A stretch of 64,000 bases of DNA from Furfurilactobacillus curtus (GCF_045862785.1 NZ_BQXO01000001.1:310001-374000); one strand, 5' to 3'. Numbered from the stretch's first letter, positions 15,251 through 25,396 are shown. Translations and numbers: made by a program. The notes: generated by a model not told the origin, from the letters alone.

Positions 15251-16239
15251 TAGTCTTTTGCTCCTTCACTATTACGATATTTTTCATCATGAATGTGAGT
15301 TAGCCGGGTAGTGTAGTCTTGTTCAGCCAAATATTGGTCAAAAGCATTGAGCACACGCCCTACCCGTGGAATCTCATCTTTATCTTTACGGAAAACGAAC
15401 GCTAAGTCAAATTTAATTCCTGGTTCAAATTGAGCTGAATACATGTTGTCTTGGGTCCCTTTAGCCAGAATGTAGCTATTTGGCAAGGCCGTGAATGCGC
15501 CCGTTGCTGAAGAAAATTCGTAAATTTGATCAGGTGTCGTGAACCGCGCGACGGAATTAGGTGTATCCACCATGGCATTTTTATAATTTTCACGGATAAC
15601 TTGATCTAAGTAGTATTCACGCGGATAGGTCACCCAAACATTATTTAAGGTGTCCTTTAAGCGAATCTTTTTACGACCAGCGAATTTCTCATTATGGTGA
15701 ATAAACAATAAGTCTTCTGTAATGATTTTTTTAGACCGATACGGTTTCCAATTCTTAATGCTATCGTCAGGCAGATACATAATCGCTAAATCAATCCGAT
15801 TATTTTCCAAGCGATCCCAAATTTCCTTGCGCGTTAACATGTGGAAACTAATCGTCACATCCGGATTTTCTTTATAATATTGAATCGCAAAATCTTCAAA
15901 AACAGAATATTCAATAGAGGTAAGTAATCCAACATTGATCTCGCCAGAGTCGGCCGAGGTCGATTGTTGGATTTCATCCGTTGCTTGGTTTAACACCTCA
16001 TAAATTTCGTGAGTCGCATTCAACATGGTTCGACCGGCTTCAGATAAGCGAAGCTTTTTACCCACGGAATAAAATAATGGTGCGCCAACCGTACGTTCCA
16101 ATTTTTTGATTTGTTGAGTTAATGCTGGCTGGGTTATTCCCAGTATTTGGGCCGCTTGCGTATAGTTCATTGTGTCAGCAAGCTGTAAAAAGTAGGTTAA
16201 TGTTTTCGAAGAGAAAATTGTCTCCTGCTTACTTTTCAT
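15250..16239 (-). CDS. LysR-family transcriptional regulator
   Basis: The 329-residue protein has a typical LysR N-terminal helix-turn-helix (TLTYFLQLADTMNYTQAAQ and ITQPALTQQIKKLE) and a C-terminal two-lobed effector domain (EINVGLLTS onward). The effector is unknown. AAAGGTGG lies seven bases before the ATG; an in-frame ATG nine codons upstream lacks a site. Its last base is shared with the ppaC start, so the two proteins are made together. The family often controls metabolism or stress genes; whether ppaC is a target cannot be told. Confidence 0.88.
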   Translation of the reverse strand: MKSKQETIFSSKTLTYFLQLADTMNYTQAAQILGITQPALTQQIKKLERTVGAPLFYSVGKKLRLSEAGRTMLNATHEIYEVLNQATDEIQQSTSADSGEINVGLLTSIEYSVFEDFAIQYYKENPDVTISFHMLTRKEIWDRLENNRIDLAIMYLPDDSIKNWKPYRSKKIITEDLLFIHHNEKFAGRKKIRLKDTLNNVWVTYPREYYLDQVIRENYKNAMVDTPNSVARFTTPDQIYEFSSATGAFTALPNSYILAKGTQDNMYSAQFEPGIKFDLAFVFRKDKDEIPRVGRVLNAFDQYLAEQDYTTRLTHIHDEKYRNSEGAKD

Positions 16240-16420
16240 CTGATGGCCACCTTTCTTCGTATTCACTTCATGTATAAATTATATCTTTTCAATACGATAA
16301 TTGTACGCAGCAAGCCCCACTCCGTGCAAGGATTAAATCTTAAACGCAATTATTTTTTAATAACCGAAACCTAATTTTTCTAATCGACCTACCATGAGGC
16401 GAACTGATTTGACGGAAAAG

Positions 16421-16455
16421 CAAAAGAGTAAGTCCCCATTTTTGGTGACTTACTC
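16421..16455 (-). terminator. Intrinsic terminator of parE-parC
   Basis: On the minus strand GAGTAAGTCACC pairs with GGGGACTTACTC around a six-base A-rich loop, followed by TTTTG. It lies just past the parC stop. Confidence 0.85.
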
Positions 16456-16469
16456 AAAGTTAAGGCATT

Positions 16470-18923
16470 TTAACTGAGCGTCAAAGCTAACGCTTTCATT
16501 CGAATGGCAACTGGCAGTCCCTCCGTATCAATGTCAATTACAAAAGATCCATTCGAGTATCTAGCATTCAATGCATGATCCATGGGCAATATATCATGCC
16601 GTATGTCGTGACTTGTAATAATTTCAACTGGTTGCTGACTCTTGGCAGGGAAGCTCACGAAATCAACAATCTCATGTGGTTCTGCCTTTAAATCGCGCAA
16701 GCATAAGACACCTTTGCGCGCCCGGCTGGTCACTGGAACTTCGCTAACCGCCATCTTCTTTAGCGCCCCCCGTTGAGTCACAATCATAACTTCATCTGTG
16801 TCTGCCACTAATTGGAGGTTCGTCACAATATCCCCATCGCGCAGATCCATCGACTTAGCACCACTAGTTCTGGCTCCGTTTGTCGGAACTTCAGCTAAGT
16901 CATAACGTAAGCCGAGGCCGTGTTGTGACATGAGCATCACTGTTAGTGGTGCTGCGTGATCCACAAATTGAATGTTAACGACATAATCCGCAGGTGATTT
17001 AAACTTTTCATAGACTTGAGCATGTTTACGATAAGTTCGTCCTGGTAATAAATCAGCTAATGCGGTTTGCTTAATTAATCCCATCCTAGTAGCAATCACA
17101 AAACGCCCAGTGGTATCGAGACTGTTAAAGGTGAAGGCTGCGATCAATGATTCGTCATCCGCTAGCCCAATTGATTGAGAAATATGTTCACCAGTATCTT
17201 TCCACCGCGCATCAGCGACTTCATGCACAGGTCGATAAATCAGATTCCCACGATTGGTAAACATGTACAGATGATCTAGTGTCGACACTTTTCGCAATAA
17301 GATTGGATAATCTGCTTCCTTTAATCCGTTATCATCAGCGGAGGACGCTTGGTAAGACCGCACTGAGCTGCGTTTAATGTAACCATCGTGAGAAACCATC
17401 AAGACGACTTCTTCATCGGCTACCATGACGGTACGATCAACCTTTAGTTCCTCAATTTCAGCTTCAATTTTAGTTAGTCGAGGTGTCGCAAACGCCTTTT
17501 TAATTGCTTGCATTTGTGAACGTATGACTTGGCGAAGCGATGCATCATTAGCCAAAATATCCGATAAGCGCGCAATGTCTTTCGTCAGTTGATCATGTTC
17601 TTTTTGTAACTCTGTCACATCAGTATTCGTCAACCGGTACAACTGCAACGTCACAATGGCCTCAGCCTGCGCTTCCGTGAAGTCATATTGTTTGACCAAA
17701 TTTTGCTTAGCATCTTTACGATTCTGACTCGCTCGAATCGTTGCAATCACTTGATCTAAAATGGATAAGGCTTTGATTAAACCTTCAACAATATGCTGTC
17801 GCTGCTGCGCCTTATCTAAATCAAAGCGCGTTCGTTTGGTAATGATTTCACGTTGAAAATCAATATAGGCTTGCAACGCAGTCTTTAAACCGATTCGTTC
17901 TGGCCGCATGTTATGAATCGCCACCATATTGAAGTTATACGTGATTTGTAAATCAGTATTTTTCAATAAATAATTTAAAATACCCTGAGCGTCGGCGTCC
18001 CCTTTTAACTCAACCATGATTGTCAGGCCCGATCGATCTGATTCGTCACGCACTTCAACGATACCTTCGACTCTTTTGGCAATCCTGATCTCATCCATTT
18101 TTTTAACCAGCAATGCTTTATTCACTTCATACGGAATTTCCGTAATTTCAATGGCCTGTTTGCCACCTTTGAGTGATTTGATCGCCGTTTGCGAACGAAG
18201 GACGACACGACCGGCTCCTGTTTCATACGCTTTTTTAAGCCCGGAAAGACCTTGCAAAATCCCACCAGTGGGATAATCGGGTCCTTTAACGTAGGTCATT
18301 AATGCAGTTGTATCGGCGTTCGGGTGCGCTAATAAATACACAAGAGCATCAATTAACTCACCTAGATTATGGGGCGGAATTTCTGTCGCATAACCAGCCG
18401 AAATACCGCTGGCCCCATTCACGAGTAAGTTCGGAAACCGCGCTGGTAAAACAGTGGGTTCCTGTTCGGTATCATCAAAGTTAGGCACGAAGTCAACCGT
18501 ATTTTTATCGATATCCTGCAGCATCATGTTGGCAATTTTGCTCAACCGTGCCTCTGTATATCGCATAGCGGCCGGCGGATCAGCATCGATTGAACCGTTA
18601 TTTCCGTGCATCTCGACCAGCGGATTACGTAACTTCCAATCTTGACTCATCCGCACCATTGCTTCATAAATCGACGAATCGCCGTGTGGATGGTAATTCC
18701 CCATCACATTCCCAACCGACTTCGCCGACTTACGGAACCCCTTATCATACGTATTGCCATCCTTATTCATGGCATACAAAATCCGGCGTTGAACCGGTTT
18801 TAGGCCATCACGAATGTCTGGCAACGCCCGATCCTGAATGATCGATTTGGAATAACGACCAAACCGCTCACCCATGACGTCTTCAAGCGTTAATTCTTGA
18901 ATGTTTTGTGTGTGCTCTGCCAC
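16470..18923 (-). CDS. parC: DNA topoisomerase IV subunit A
   Basis: ParC cuts and rejoins DNA in the ParC2-ParE2 enzyme that decatenates daughter chromosomes. The 817-residue protein has the type IIA core with catalytic Tyr122 in MRYTEARLSK, and the quinolone-determining region NYHPHGDSSIYEAM with the wild-type-like serines and Glu. The C-terminal half holds the beta-pinwheel repeats that wrap DNA, such as RKGVLCLRDL. It follows parE by 43 bases and is the end of the operon before a terminator. Confidence 0.97.
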   Translation of the reverse strand: MAEHTQNIQELTLEDVMGERFGRYSKSIIQDRALPDIRDGLKPVQRRILYAMNKDGNTYDKGFRKSAKSVGNVMGNYHPHGDSSIYEAMVRMSQDWKLRNPLVEMHGNNGSIDADPPAAMRYTEARLSKIANMMLQDIDKNTVDFVPNFDDTEQEPTVLPARFPNLLVNGASGISAGYATEIPPHNLGELIDALVYLLAHPNADTTALMTYVKGPDYPTGGILQGLSGLKKAYETGAGRVVLRSQTAIKSLKGGKQAIEITEIPYEVNKALLVKKMDEIRIAKRVEGIVEVRDESDRSGLTIMVELKGDADAQGILNYLLKNTDLQITYNFNMVAIHNMRPERIGLKTALQAYIDFQREIITKRTRFDLDKAQQRQHIVEGLIKALSILDQVIATIRASQNRKDAKQNLVKQYDFTEAQAEAIVTLQLYRLTNTDVTELQKEHDQLTKDIARLSDILANDASLRQVIRSQMQAIKKAFATPRLTKIEAEIEELKVDRTVMVADEEVVLMVSHDGYIKRSSVRSYQASSADDNGLKEADYPILLRKVSTLDHLYMFTNRGNLIYRPVHEVADARWKDTGEHISQSIGLADDESLIAAFTFNSLDTTGRFVIATRMGLIKQTALADLLPGRTYRKHAQVYEKFKSPADYVVNIQFVDHAAPLTVMLMSQHGLGLRYDLAEVPTNGARTSGAKSMDLRDGDIVTNLQLVADTDEVMIVTQRGALKKMAVSEVPVTSRARKGVLCLRDLKAEPHEIVDFVSFPAKSQQPVEIITSHDIRHDILPMDHALNARYSNGSFVIDIDTEGLPVAIRMKALALTLS

Positions 18924-18966
18924 AGATGCAGCTCCTCTCTAACTTCGGTCCTAACTTGCCAGTCGC

Positions 18967-21027
18967 TTAACTTTCATCTTGATCCCAAACGGTAATCGTC
19001 GGCCCATCTGATTTCATATCTGTCGTAGAATCGGCAGACTGTAAATCGTTCTCAGGTTCCTGATGGGCAGAACTGACGGCCGTATTGTCCAAAATGGACC
19101 CATCTTCTTCTAAATTAAAGGCCACATTTTCTTCAATCCACTTTCGCCGTGGTTCCACTTTATCACCCATTAAGGTTGTTACACGCCGCTCAGCTAAAGC
19201 TGCGTCGTCAATTCGAACCCGGATCAACGTTCGCGTCGTTGGATCCATCGTGGTTTCCCACAGTTGGTCAGCGTTCATTTCGCCAAGCCCTTTAAAACGT
19301 TGCAAAGAATAACCACGCCCAATTTGTTTTTCTTTTTGGCCTAATTCAGCGTCAGTCCAAGCGTACTCAATCTGTGTCTTAGCGCCGCTACCCCGTTGTA
19401 ATTTATATAAAGGTGGCAACGCAATATAGACACGCCCAGCATCAATCATTGGACGCATGTATTTGTAGAAAAAGGTTAAGAGCAAAATTTGAATATGAGC
19501 ACCATCATCATCGGCATCAGTCATAATGATGACCTTGTCATAATTGGCATCCTTTAAGTTAAAATCAGCTCCAACGCCAGCCCCGATCGTGTAGATCATC
19601 GTGTTAATTTCTTCATTCTTTACGATATCTTGTAACTTCGCTTTTTCCGTATTTAGCACTTTACCACGTAATGGCAAAATAGCTTGAAATTTGCGGTCTC
19701 TGCCTTGTTTTGCAGAACCACCAGCTGAATCTCCTTCAACCAAGAACAATTCATTTCTCGCTGCATTCTTAGACTGAGCTGGCGTTAACTTTCCCGATAA
19801 GAGACGTTCTTGCCGCCCCTTCTTTTTGCCATTGCGGCTCTCGTCTCGTGCTTTTCGAGCGGCTTCTCTAGCCTGTCGAGCTTGCAAAGACTTACGAATC
19901 AGCATCTGAGCAAATTCGCCGTTTTCCATTAAATAAAAGCCCAATTGTTCGTTGACCACATTGTCAACAATGGTCCGGGCCTCGTTAGTTCCCAGCTTAT
20001 CTTTAGTCTGACCTTCAAATTCCAAAATAGATTCAGGAATCCGTAATGAAATAATCACGGATAATCCCTCACGAACATCGGATCCCTCAAGATTTTTATC
20101 TTTTTCTTTCAATAAACCGACTTTACGGGCATATTCATTGAAAGCCTTGGTCCAAGCGGCACGTAGACCGGCCTCATGCGTACCACCACCTGGTGTGCGC
20201 ACGTTGTTAACGAAAGATAACATTGTTTCTGAATAACCATCATTATATTGCGCGGCGACTTCCACTTCAACGCCTTCACGGCTACCGTCAAAGTACATCA
20301 CATCACCCAACGTATCCTTGTCTTCGTTCAAATAGGCAACGAATTCTTTAATGCCTTCAGGATAATGAAATTCTTCTGTATGCTCTTGTTCAGCACGTTC
20401 ATCAGTTAACGTAATCTTAACGTTGGTAAGCAAAAATGCAGACTCACGTAGTCGTTCTTCCAGTGTGTTGAAGTTATAAACAGTCGTTGTAAAGACACTC
20501 GGATCTGGCTTAAAAGAAACAGTGGTCCCATTGGACTCCTTGGTCTTGCCCAACTTGACTAATGTGCCAACTGGCTGACCCCCATTTTTAAAATCTTCTT
20601 GGTACTTGACACCATCTTTGACGATGGTCACCGTCAACCACTCTGACAATGCATTAACAACTGACGATCCGACCCCATGCAAGCCACCAGAAGTCTTATA
20701 ACTGCTATCGTTAAACTTTCCGCCCGCATGTAATACGGTAAAGATAACCTCTGGGGTCGGAATTCCAGACTCATGCATCCCGACAGGCATTCCGCGACCA
20801 TGATCCTTAACGGTAATGGCATTATCTGGATGAATAGTTACATTGATCTCTTGGCCAAAGCCAGCTAAAGCCTCGTCAACGGCATTATCGACAATTTCAT
20901 AAACCAAATGATGAAGACCACGTGCGTCGGTGGAGCCAATGTACATCCCTGGTCGTTTACGGACTGCTTCAAGACCGTGTAAAATTTGAATACTTGTTGC
21001 GTCATACTGATCGGCTGAAGAAGCCAT
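18967..21027 (-). CDS. parE: DNA topoisomerase IV subunit B
   Basis: ParE is the ATPase subunit of topoisomerase IV. The 686-residue protein opens with the GHKL ATP site (EIVDNAVDEALAG, DHGRGMPVG, GLHGVGSSVVNALS), then the TOPRIM domain with EGDSAGGSAKQGRD and the DADDDG metal motif. An in-frame TTG nine codons upstream lies inside the ribosome site, so the ATG after GAGAGGATGTTACCTAT is preferred. It is divergent from plsY and co-transcribed with parC. Confidence 0.97.
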   Translation of the reverse strand: MASSADQYDATSIQILHGLEAVRKRPGMYIGSTDARGLHHLVYEIVDNAVDEALAGFGQEINVTIHPDNAITVKDHGRGMPVGMHESGIPTPEVIFTVLHAGGKFNDSSYKTSGGLHGVGSSVVNALSEWLTVTIVKDGVKYQEDFKNGGQPVGTLVKLGKTKESNGTTVSFKPDPSVFTTTVYNFNTLEERLRESAFLLTNVKITLTDERAEQEHTEEFHYPEGIKEFVAYLNEDKDTLGDVMYFDGSREGVEVEVAAQYNDGYSETMLSFVNNVRTPGGGTHEAGLRAAWTKAFNEYARKVGLLKEKDKNLEGSDVREGLSVIISLRIPESILEFEGQTKDKLGTNEARTIVDNVVNEQLGFYLMENGEFAQMLIRKSLQARQAREAARKARDESRNGKKKGRQERLLSGKLTPAQSKNAARNELFLVEGDSAGGSAKQGRDRKFQAILPLRGKVLNTEKAKLQDIVKNEEINTMIYTIGAGVGADFNLKDANYDKVIIMTDADDDGAHIQILLLTFFYKYMRPMIDAGRVYIALPPLYKLQRGSGAKTQIEYAWTDAELGQKEKQIGRGYSLQRFKGLGEMNADQLWETTMDPTTRTLIRVRIDDAALAERRVTTLMGDKVEPRRKWIEENVAFNLEEDGSILDNTAVSSAHQEPENDLQSADSTTDMKSDGPTITVWDQDES

Positions 21028-21278
21028 ATAGGTAACATCCTCTCTTAAAAACAATTGCTAATTAATTGATATGATTAATCTCTGGTCAATCTCTATACCT
21101 GTGAAAGGCTATCTAAATTAAAATACCATAGAACTGGACGGCTGACATGGGTAATTTTAACCCATTTTCCGCATTTAGAACTGTTGATGCTCCATTATTC
21201 ACTTACCAGTCAAGCTGGTCACACCTTTCGGTTCATGCTAAAATGTAAGCCATTCAGTTCGAGCGAAGGAAGATAATC

Positions 21279-21980
21279 ATGGTAAAACTACTCACTATGC
21301 TATTCATTGCCTACCTCCTTGGAGCGATACCATCGGGAATGTGGGTTGGCAAACTTTTTTTCCATAAAGATATACGTCAAGAAGGCTCCGGCAATATTGG
21401 GACAACTAACACTTATCGCGTGTTGGGAAGAACAGCTGGGACAGCTGTGATGGCATTAGATATTTTGAAGGGTGCCCTTGCTTCAGGTCAAGTCGCCTTT
21501 TTTGGTGCACCAATGATTCACGGTTGGCCCGTCAACGGGTTACTCATTGGACTAGCAGCTATTTTAGGTAATACCTACTCTGTCTTCGACGGCTTCAAGG
21601 GCGGCAAGGCTGTGGCGACGAGTGCTGGTATTCTAGCCGGTTATAATTTCCCCTTTTTCTTATTTGCCAGCGCTATCTTTGCCAGCTTAGTCTACCTTTC
21701 AAGTATGGTCTCCGTGGCATCAATGGGGGCGATGACCATTATCACATTTACCTCGCTATTGTTACATGATGGCATTTTGACCACCGTCGCTTTCATTTTG
21801 ACCCTGTTCATCTTTTATCGACACCGCGCTAATATCGATCGAATCATGGCACGCACGGAAAATCTTGTTCCATTTGGCTGCTACTATCATTATCGGCAAA
21901 AGCATCCACAAAAGTCCGCTGAAACAGACGATCACGCCGAACCAACTGACCAGAAACCAACCTCAGCCAACAAAAAATAA
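21279..21980 (+). CDS. plsY: Glycerol-3-phosphate acyltransferase PlsY
   Basis: PlsY acylates glycerol 3-phosphate using acyl phosphate from PlsX, the first membrane step of phospholipid synthesis. The 233-residue integral membrane protein shows its three conserved loops: GSGNIGTTNTYRVLG, GNTYSVFDGFKGGKAVATSAG in two parts, and HRANIDRI. About five to seven transmembrane segments are evident, with a charged hydrophilic tail. Ribosome site GAAGGA precedes the ATG. It is divergent from parE, as in many lactobacilli, and ends at a bidirectional terminator. Confidence 0.96.
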   Translation: MVKLLTMLFIAYLLGAIPSGMWVGKLFFHKDIRQEGSGNIGTTNTYRVLGRTAGTAVMALDILKGALASGQVAFFGAPMIHGWPVNGLLIGLAAILGNTYSVFDGFKGGKAVATSAGILAGYNFPFFLFASAIFASLVYLSSMVSVASMGAMTIITFTSLLLHDGILTTVAFILTLFIFYRHRANIDRIMARTENLVPFGCYYHYRQKHPQKSAETDDHAEPTDQKPTSANKK

Positions 21981-22002
21981 ATTTCAAACTTTGACGACAG
22001 GT

Positions 22003-22049
22003 AAAGACGTTTACTGGCGGTTTTTAAACCGTTAGCAAACGTCTTTTTA
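22003..22049. terminator. Bidirectional terminator between plsY and the LacX-like gene
   Basis: AAAGACGTTT pairs with AAACGTCTTT, enclosing a second stem (GGCGGTTT with AAACCGTT). A T-run follows on both strands. It serves two convergent genes. Confidence 0.8.
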
Positions 22050-22064
22050 TACCAATTATTTAAT

Positions 22065-22943
22065 TTAGAAAAATTCAAGACTGAAGTCCGCGTTAAACAT
22101 TGATTGGGGAACTAATTGATGAATACCGAATTTGTGTTCAAGTTGACCATCACTATTCACGGCATCAGCGATACCCCACCATGGTTCGATACAGACAAAT
22201 GGTGCCTTCTGCGGAAATGGCGACCAGATCCCCACATAGTCCGCATTCTGTAGTGTCATAGCCACGCCACGTTCGTTTAGATTTGAGGTCAATGTTAGCG
22301 TGGTTTCCTGCTGACCGAGCTCTAAAATCTTGGCATCATGTTCAAAGAGGTTATGATTCAACTGCAAAGGCCGCTCCAAATTGATGGTCGTTGGATTTTC
22401 GACATCACTAAATGGACCTGCCAACGTTAGGGAAGGATATAGTTGCGCTGGTGTAGCCGAGATTGTGTAATCCTTAAAGGTTCCAGTCGTGGCCCCCATT
22501 GGAATATTGAAGCCTGGATGACCACCAATTGAAAAGAGCAACGGTTCGTGGCCAGGATTAACAACGCGATATTCAACACTCACCTGACGCTCCAGCAAAC
22601 TATACATCACATCCAATTGAAAAGAAAATGGATATTGCGCTCGCGTCTCGTCGTTATCTTTTAACGTAAGCGTGACACTCGTTTGGCTCTGACTGGTTAC
22701 TAAAAAATCCTGATCGCGAGCAAAACCATGTTGGGTCATATGATACGTATGATCATTAAATTGATACTGATCGTTATGAAGCCGACCCACAATTGGAAAC
22801 AGTACGGGAGCGTGTCGACCCCAAAACAATGGATCTGCCTGCCACAAGTATTCTGTATTTGACTCAATATCACGGACACTGGTCAACTCAGCGCCAAGTT
22901 CATTGACGGTGACGCGTAATGCAGCGTTTTTTAACGTAATCAT
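22065..22943 (-). CDS. Aldose 1-epimerase family protein, LacX-like
   Basis: The 292-residue beta-sandwich protein belongs to the galactose mutarotase superfamily, LacX branch. Visible residues include a His in MTQHGFARDQDF, GGHPGFNIP, and an acidic residue in CIEPWWGIAD, matching the catalytic His and Glu of mutarotases. It may interconvert sugar anomers, but LacX proteins have no firmly known substrate. GGAGG lies seven bases before the ATG. It stands downstream of xerC by 57 bases; in many lactobacilli hslV-hslU come between xerC and this region. Confidence 0.88.
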   Translation of the reverse strand: MITLKNAALRVTVNELGAELTSVRDIESNTEYLWQADPLFWGRHAPVLFPIVGRLHNDQYQFNDHTYHMTQHGFARDQDFLVTSQSQTSVTLTLKDNDETRAQYPFSFQLDVMYSLLERQVSVEYRVVNPGHEPLLFSIGGHPGFNIPMGATTGTFKDYTISATPAQLYPSLTLAGPFSDVENPTTINLERPLQLNHNLFEHDAKILELGQQETTLTLTSNLNERGVAMTLQNADYVGIWSPFPQKAPFVCIEPWWGIADAVNSDGQLEHKFGIHQLVPQSMFNADFSLEFF

Positions 22944-23000
22944 GTTCTAACCTCCAATTTTAAATCAAGCTGGCTTATCTTCGAGCGTGATGTGATCGCG

Positions 23001-23975
23001 TCACTGCTTAGGGTCGTTGGGACCGCCTTGACCATGGTCGACTGCGCGCGGGAAAAAGTTACGATAATTTTCCTGAAGCTTAGCCTGACTAACATGAGTG
23101 TATATTTGAGTCGTTGACAGGCTTGAATGTCCCAGTAATTCCTGAACTGTCCGCAAATCAGCACCACCATTTAACAGCTGAGTTGCAAACGAGTGCCGCA
23201 ACATATGGGGATGAAGTGATCCTGGTAAGTGACTACGCTGCATGACCTGTTTAAGAATATACTCAATTCCGCCCGCTGTTAAAGGATTACCCAGCCGATT
23301 GATGAAGACCCGATCGTGCTTTCGGTGGTATTTGGTCATGAGTGGCGTACGACATTGTTGCTCATAGGTTGTTAAAGCCGTCGCCGCAAAGTGTCCAAAT
23401 GGCACATAACGTTCTTTGTCACCTTTCCCACGAACTAAGACCATTAAATTTGGCTGATCCAACTGCGCGTACGTTAATTCAGCACATTCAGATACGCGCA
23501 TACCAGTCGCATACAGCATTTCTAGAAGTGCCCGATCTCGAAATTGTAACGGCTTAGTTCCATCGCCACTGGCTGTATTCAACAACGTTGTGATCTCATC
23601 ATCGTACAAATATTCTGGCAATGCTTCCGGTTGTTGTTTTAGATTGATATAAACAAACGGATTGTCATGCACTAAATCATTCTTAACGAGAAAATTAAAA
23701 AAAGAGCGCAATGAGGACAACTTGCGAGCCGTTGTCCGCCGAGCATCTTGTTGATCGTATAACTCGCTTAAGTATACACGAATATCTAAGTGATCCAAGG
23801 CGTCCATGGCAGCTTGAGTTGGCAACTCACCGGTAGCCTGTAAAAAATCAAAAAATTCATCAATATCCCGTCGATAAGCGTCAATTGTATGACTAGAGTA
23901 CCGTCGTTCAACACGGAGATATTCTAAAAAGAGATCCCGCCAACTAGCCGCTGACGGGAATTGTTTTTCTTTCAT
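23001..23975 (-). CDS. xerC: Tyrosine recombinase XerC
   Basis: XerC with XerD resolves chromosome dimers at dif. The 324-residue protein has the SAM-like N-terminal domain and all catalytic residues: Arg in YATGMRVSE, Lys in VRGKGDKER, HMLRH, LLGHSS and the nucleophile Tyr in TTQIYTHV. The start ATG follows CGAGGG; that site lies in the right arm of a terminator-like hairpin (23983-24018). The gene lies downstream of trmFO, as in other lactobacilli. I name it XerC from gene order; the name assignment between C and D is otherwise by similarity. Confidence 0.93.
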   Translation of the reverse strand: MKEKQFPSAASWRDLFLEYLRVERRYSSHTIDAYRRDIDEFFDFLQATGELPTQAAMDALDHLDIRVYLSELYDQQDARRTTARKLSSLRSFFNFLVKNDLVHDNPFVYINLKQQPEALPEYLYDDEITTLLNTASGDGTKPLQFRDRALLEMLYATGMRVSECAELTYAQLDQPNLMVLVRGKGDKERYVPFGHFAATALTTYEQQCRTPLMTKYHRKHDRVFINRLGNPLTAGGIEYILKQVMQRSHLPGSLHPHMLRHSFATQLLNGGADLRTVQELLGHSSLSTTQIYTHVSQAKLQENYRNFFPRAVDHGQGGPNDPKQ

Positions 23976-23976
23976 G

Positions 23977-24018
23977 ATAAAACCCTCGCTAGTTGCTACG
24001 TTAGCAAATTAGCAAGGG
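23977..24018 (-). terminator. Hairpin between trmFO and xerC, holding the xerC ribosome site
   Basis: On the minus strand CCCTTGCTA pairs with TAGCGAGGG (one G-U) around an inner stem TTGCTA/TAGCAA, followed by TTTTATC and the xerC ATG. It could act as a terminator or attenuator, and its right arm holds the xerC Shine-Dalgarno sequence. Confidence 0.55.
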
Positions 24019-24040
24019 CTTGACAAGCGATGAATCAGTC

Positions 24041-25396
24041 CTAATTAAGGAGGGTCATCGCAGTATCATTGGTATCAAAGGTCATGCCAATCTTTGGTAA
24101 GAAGTCATCAAGCACTGATAAAGCCCGCTTGGCAACTGCTGTGTTCCGTTCTCGTTTATCGCGGATTCGTTGTGGCAGACTTGGGACGATTCCAAAATTA
24201 GCATTCATCGGTTGGAATCGATCAGCGTCTGCGGAAGTAATGTAGTGTGCCATTGCACCAATCATCGTTGTTTCCGGAAAAATGATTGGTTCTTGACCTA
24301 GTGCCAATCGACCAGCGTTAATACCAGCAACAATCCCAGAAGCTGCACTTTCAATATATCCTTCCACCCCGGTCATCTGACCCGCAAAAAACAAATCCGC
24401 TCTTTGCTGGGTCTGATAAGTTGCCTGTAACAACTTTGGTGATTTCAAGAAAGAATTCCGGTGCATGACGCCATAGCGAACAAATGTCGCTTGTTCTAAA
24501 CCGGGGATGAGTCGAAATACACGTTTTTGCTCACCCCATTTTAAATGGGTTTGAAACCCAACAATATTGTATAAATTTCCTGCCGCATTATCCTGTCGCA
24601 GTTGAACTACCGCAAATGGTCGCTTGCCTGTTCGAGGGTCCTCTAAGCCAACTGGTTTTAGTGGCCCATAAAGTAAGGTCTGTCGACCACGTTTAGCCAT
24701 CACTTCAACGGGCATACAACCTTCGAAGACATCATTATCCTCGAAGTCATGGACCTCCGCTGTTTCAGCATGAATAAGGGCCTCATAGAAGACATTGTAC
24801 TGTTCTTCATCCATCGGTGCATTCAAATAAGAAGCTTCGCCTTTATCATAACGAGATTTCAGATAAACAGTATCTAAATCAAGCGACTCTTTATTTAAAA
24901 TTGGCGCCGCTGCGTCAAAGAAATGTAAGTCATCTTCACCAGTAAAATCTGTTATGGCTTTCGCTAAAGGACCAGCAGTTAATGGCCCAGTGGCAACAAC
25001 CGTGATACCAGCGGGAATTTCCGTGACCTCACCACTGATAACCGTGACATTAGGTAATGCCTTAACTTCGGCGGTAATTTGTTCTGCAAAAGGTTGGCGA
25101 TCAACAGCCAACGCTCCGCCAGCAGGCACAGCATTAGCATCAGCAGAACGCAAAACAACAGAGTTCAAACGGCGCATTTCTTCTTTTAACAAACCGGCCG
25201 CGTTACTAATTTGATTGGCTCGTAAAGAGTTTGTACAAACTAACTCGGCAAAATTACCTGTTTCGTGCGCTGGGGTCAATTTAGTTGGACGCATCTCATA
25301 TAGGCGTACTGGTACACCCATTTTTGCAAGATGATAAGCTGCTTCACTGCCGGCTAACCCGGCCCCAATTACGTTAACAGTGGGCGTCGATTCCAT
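24041..25396 (-). CDS. trmFO: Methylenetetrahydrofolate-tRNA-(uracil-5)-methyltransferase TrmFO
   Basis: TrmFO makes m5U54 in tRNA using methylenetetrahydrofolate and FADH2. The 451-residue flavoprotein has the FAD-binding motif VIGAGLAGSEAAYHLAK at residues 8-24, the CTNSLR segment, and the C-terminal FAQGQMTGVEGYIESAASG-type block (here FFAGQMTGVEGYIESAASG). An AGAGG site lies eight bases before the ATG used here; upstream in-frame codons have none. It follows topA, separated by a terminator, the standard order in lactobacilli. Confidence 0.95.
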   Translation of the reverse strand: MESTPTVNVIGAGLAGSEAAYHLAKMGVPVRLYEMRPTKLTPAHETGNFAELVCTNSLRANQISNAAGLLKEEMRRLNSVVLRSADANAVPAGGALAVDRQPFAEQITAEVKALPNVTVISGEVTEIPAGITVVATGPLTAGPLAKAITDFTGEDDLHFFDAAAPILNKESLDLDTVYLKSRYDKGEASYLNAPMDEEQYNVFYEALIHAETAEVHDFEDNDVFEGCMPVEVMAKRGRQTLLYGPLKPVGLEDPRTGKRPFAVVQLRQDNAAGNLYNIVGFQTHLKWGEQKRVFRLIPGLEQATFVRYGVMHRNSFLKSPKLLQATYQTQQRADLFFAGQMTGVEGYIESAASGIVAGINAGRLALGQEPIIFPETTMIGAMAHYITSADADRFQPMNANFGIVPSLPQRIRDKRERNTAVAKRALSVLDDFLPKIGMTFDTNDTAMTLLN

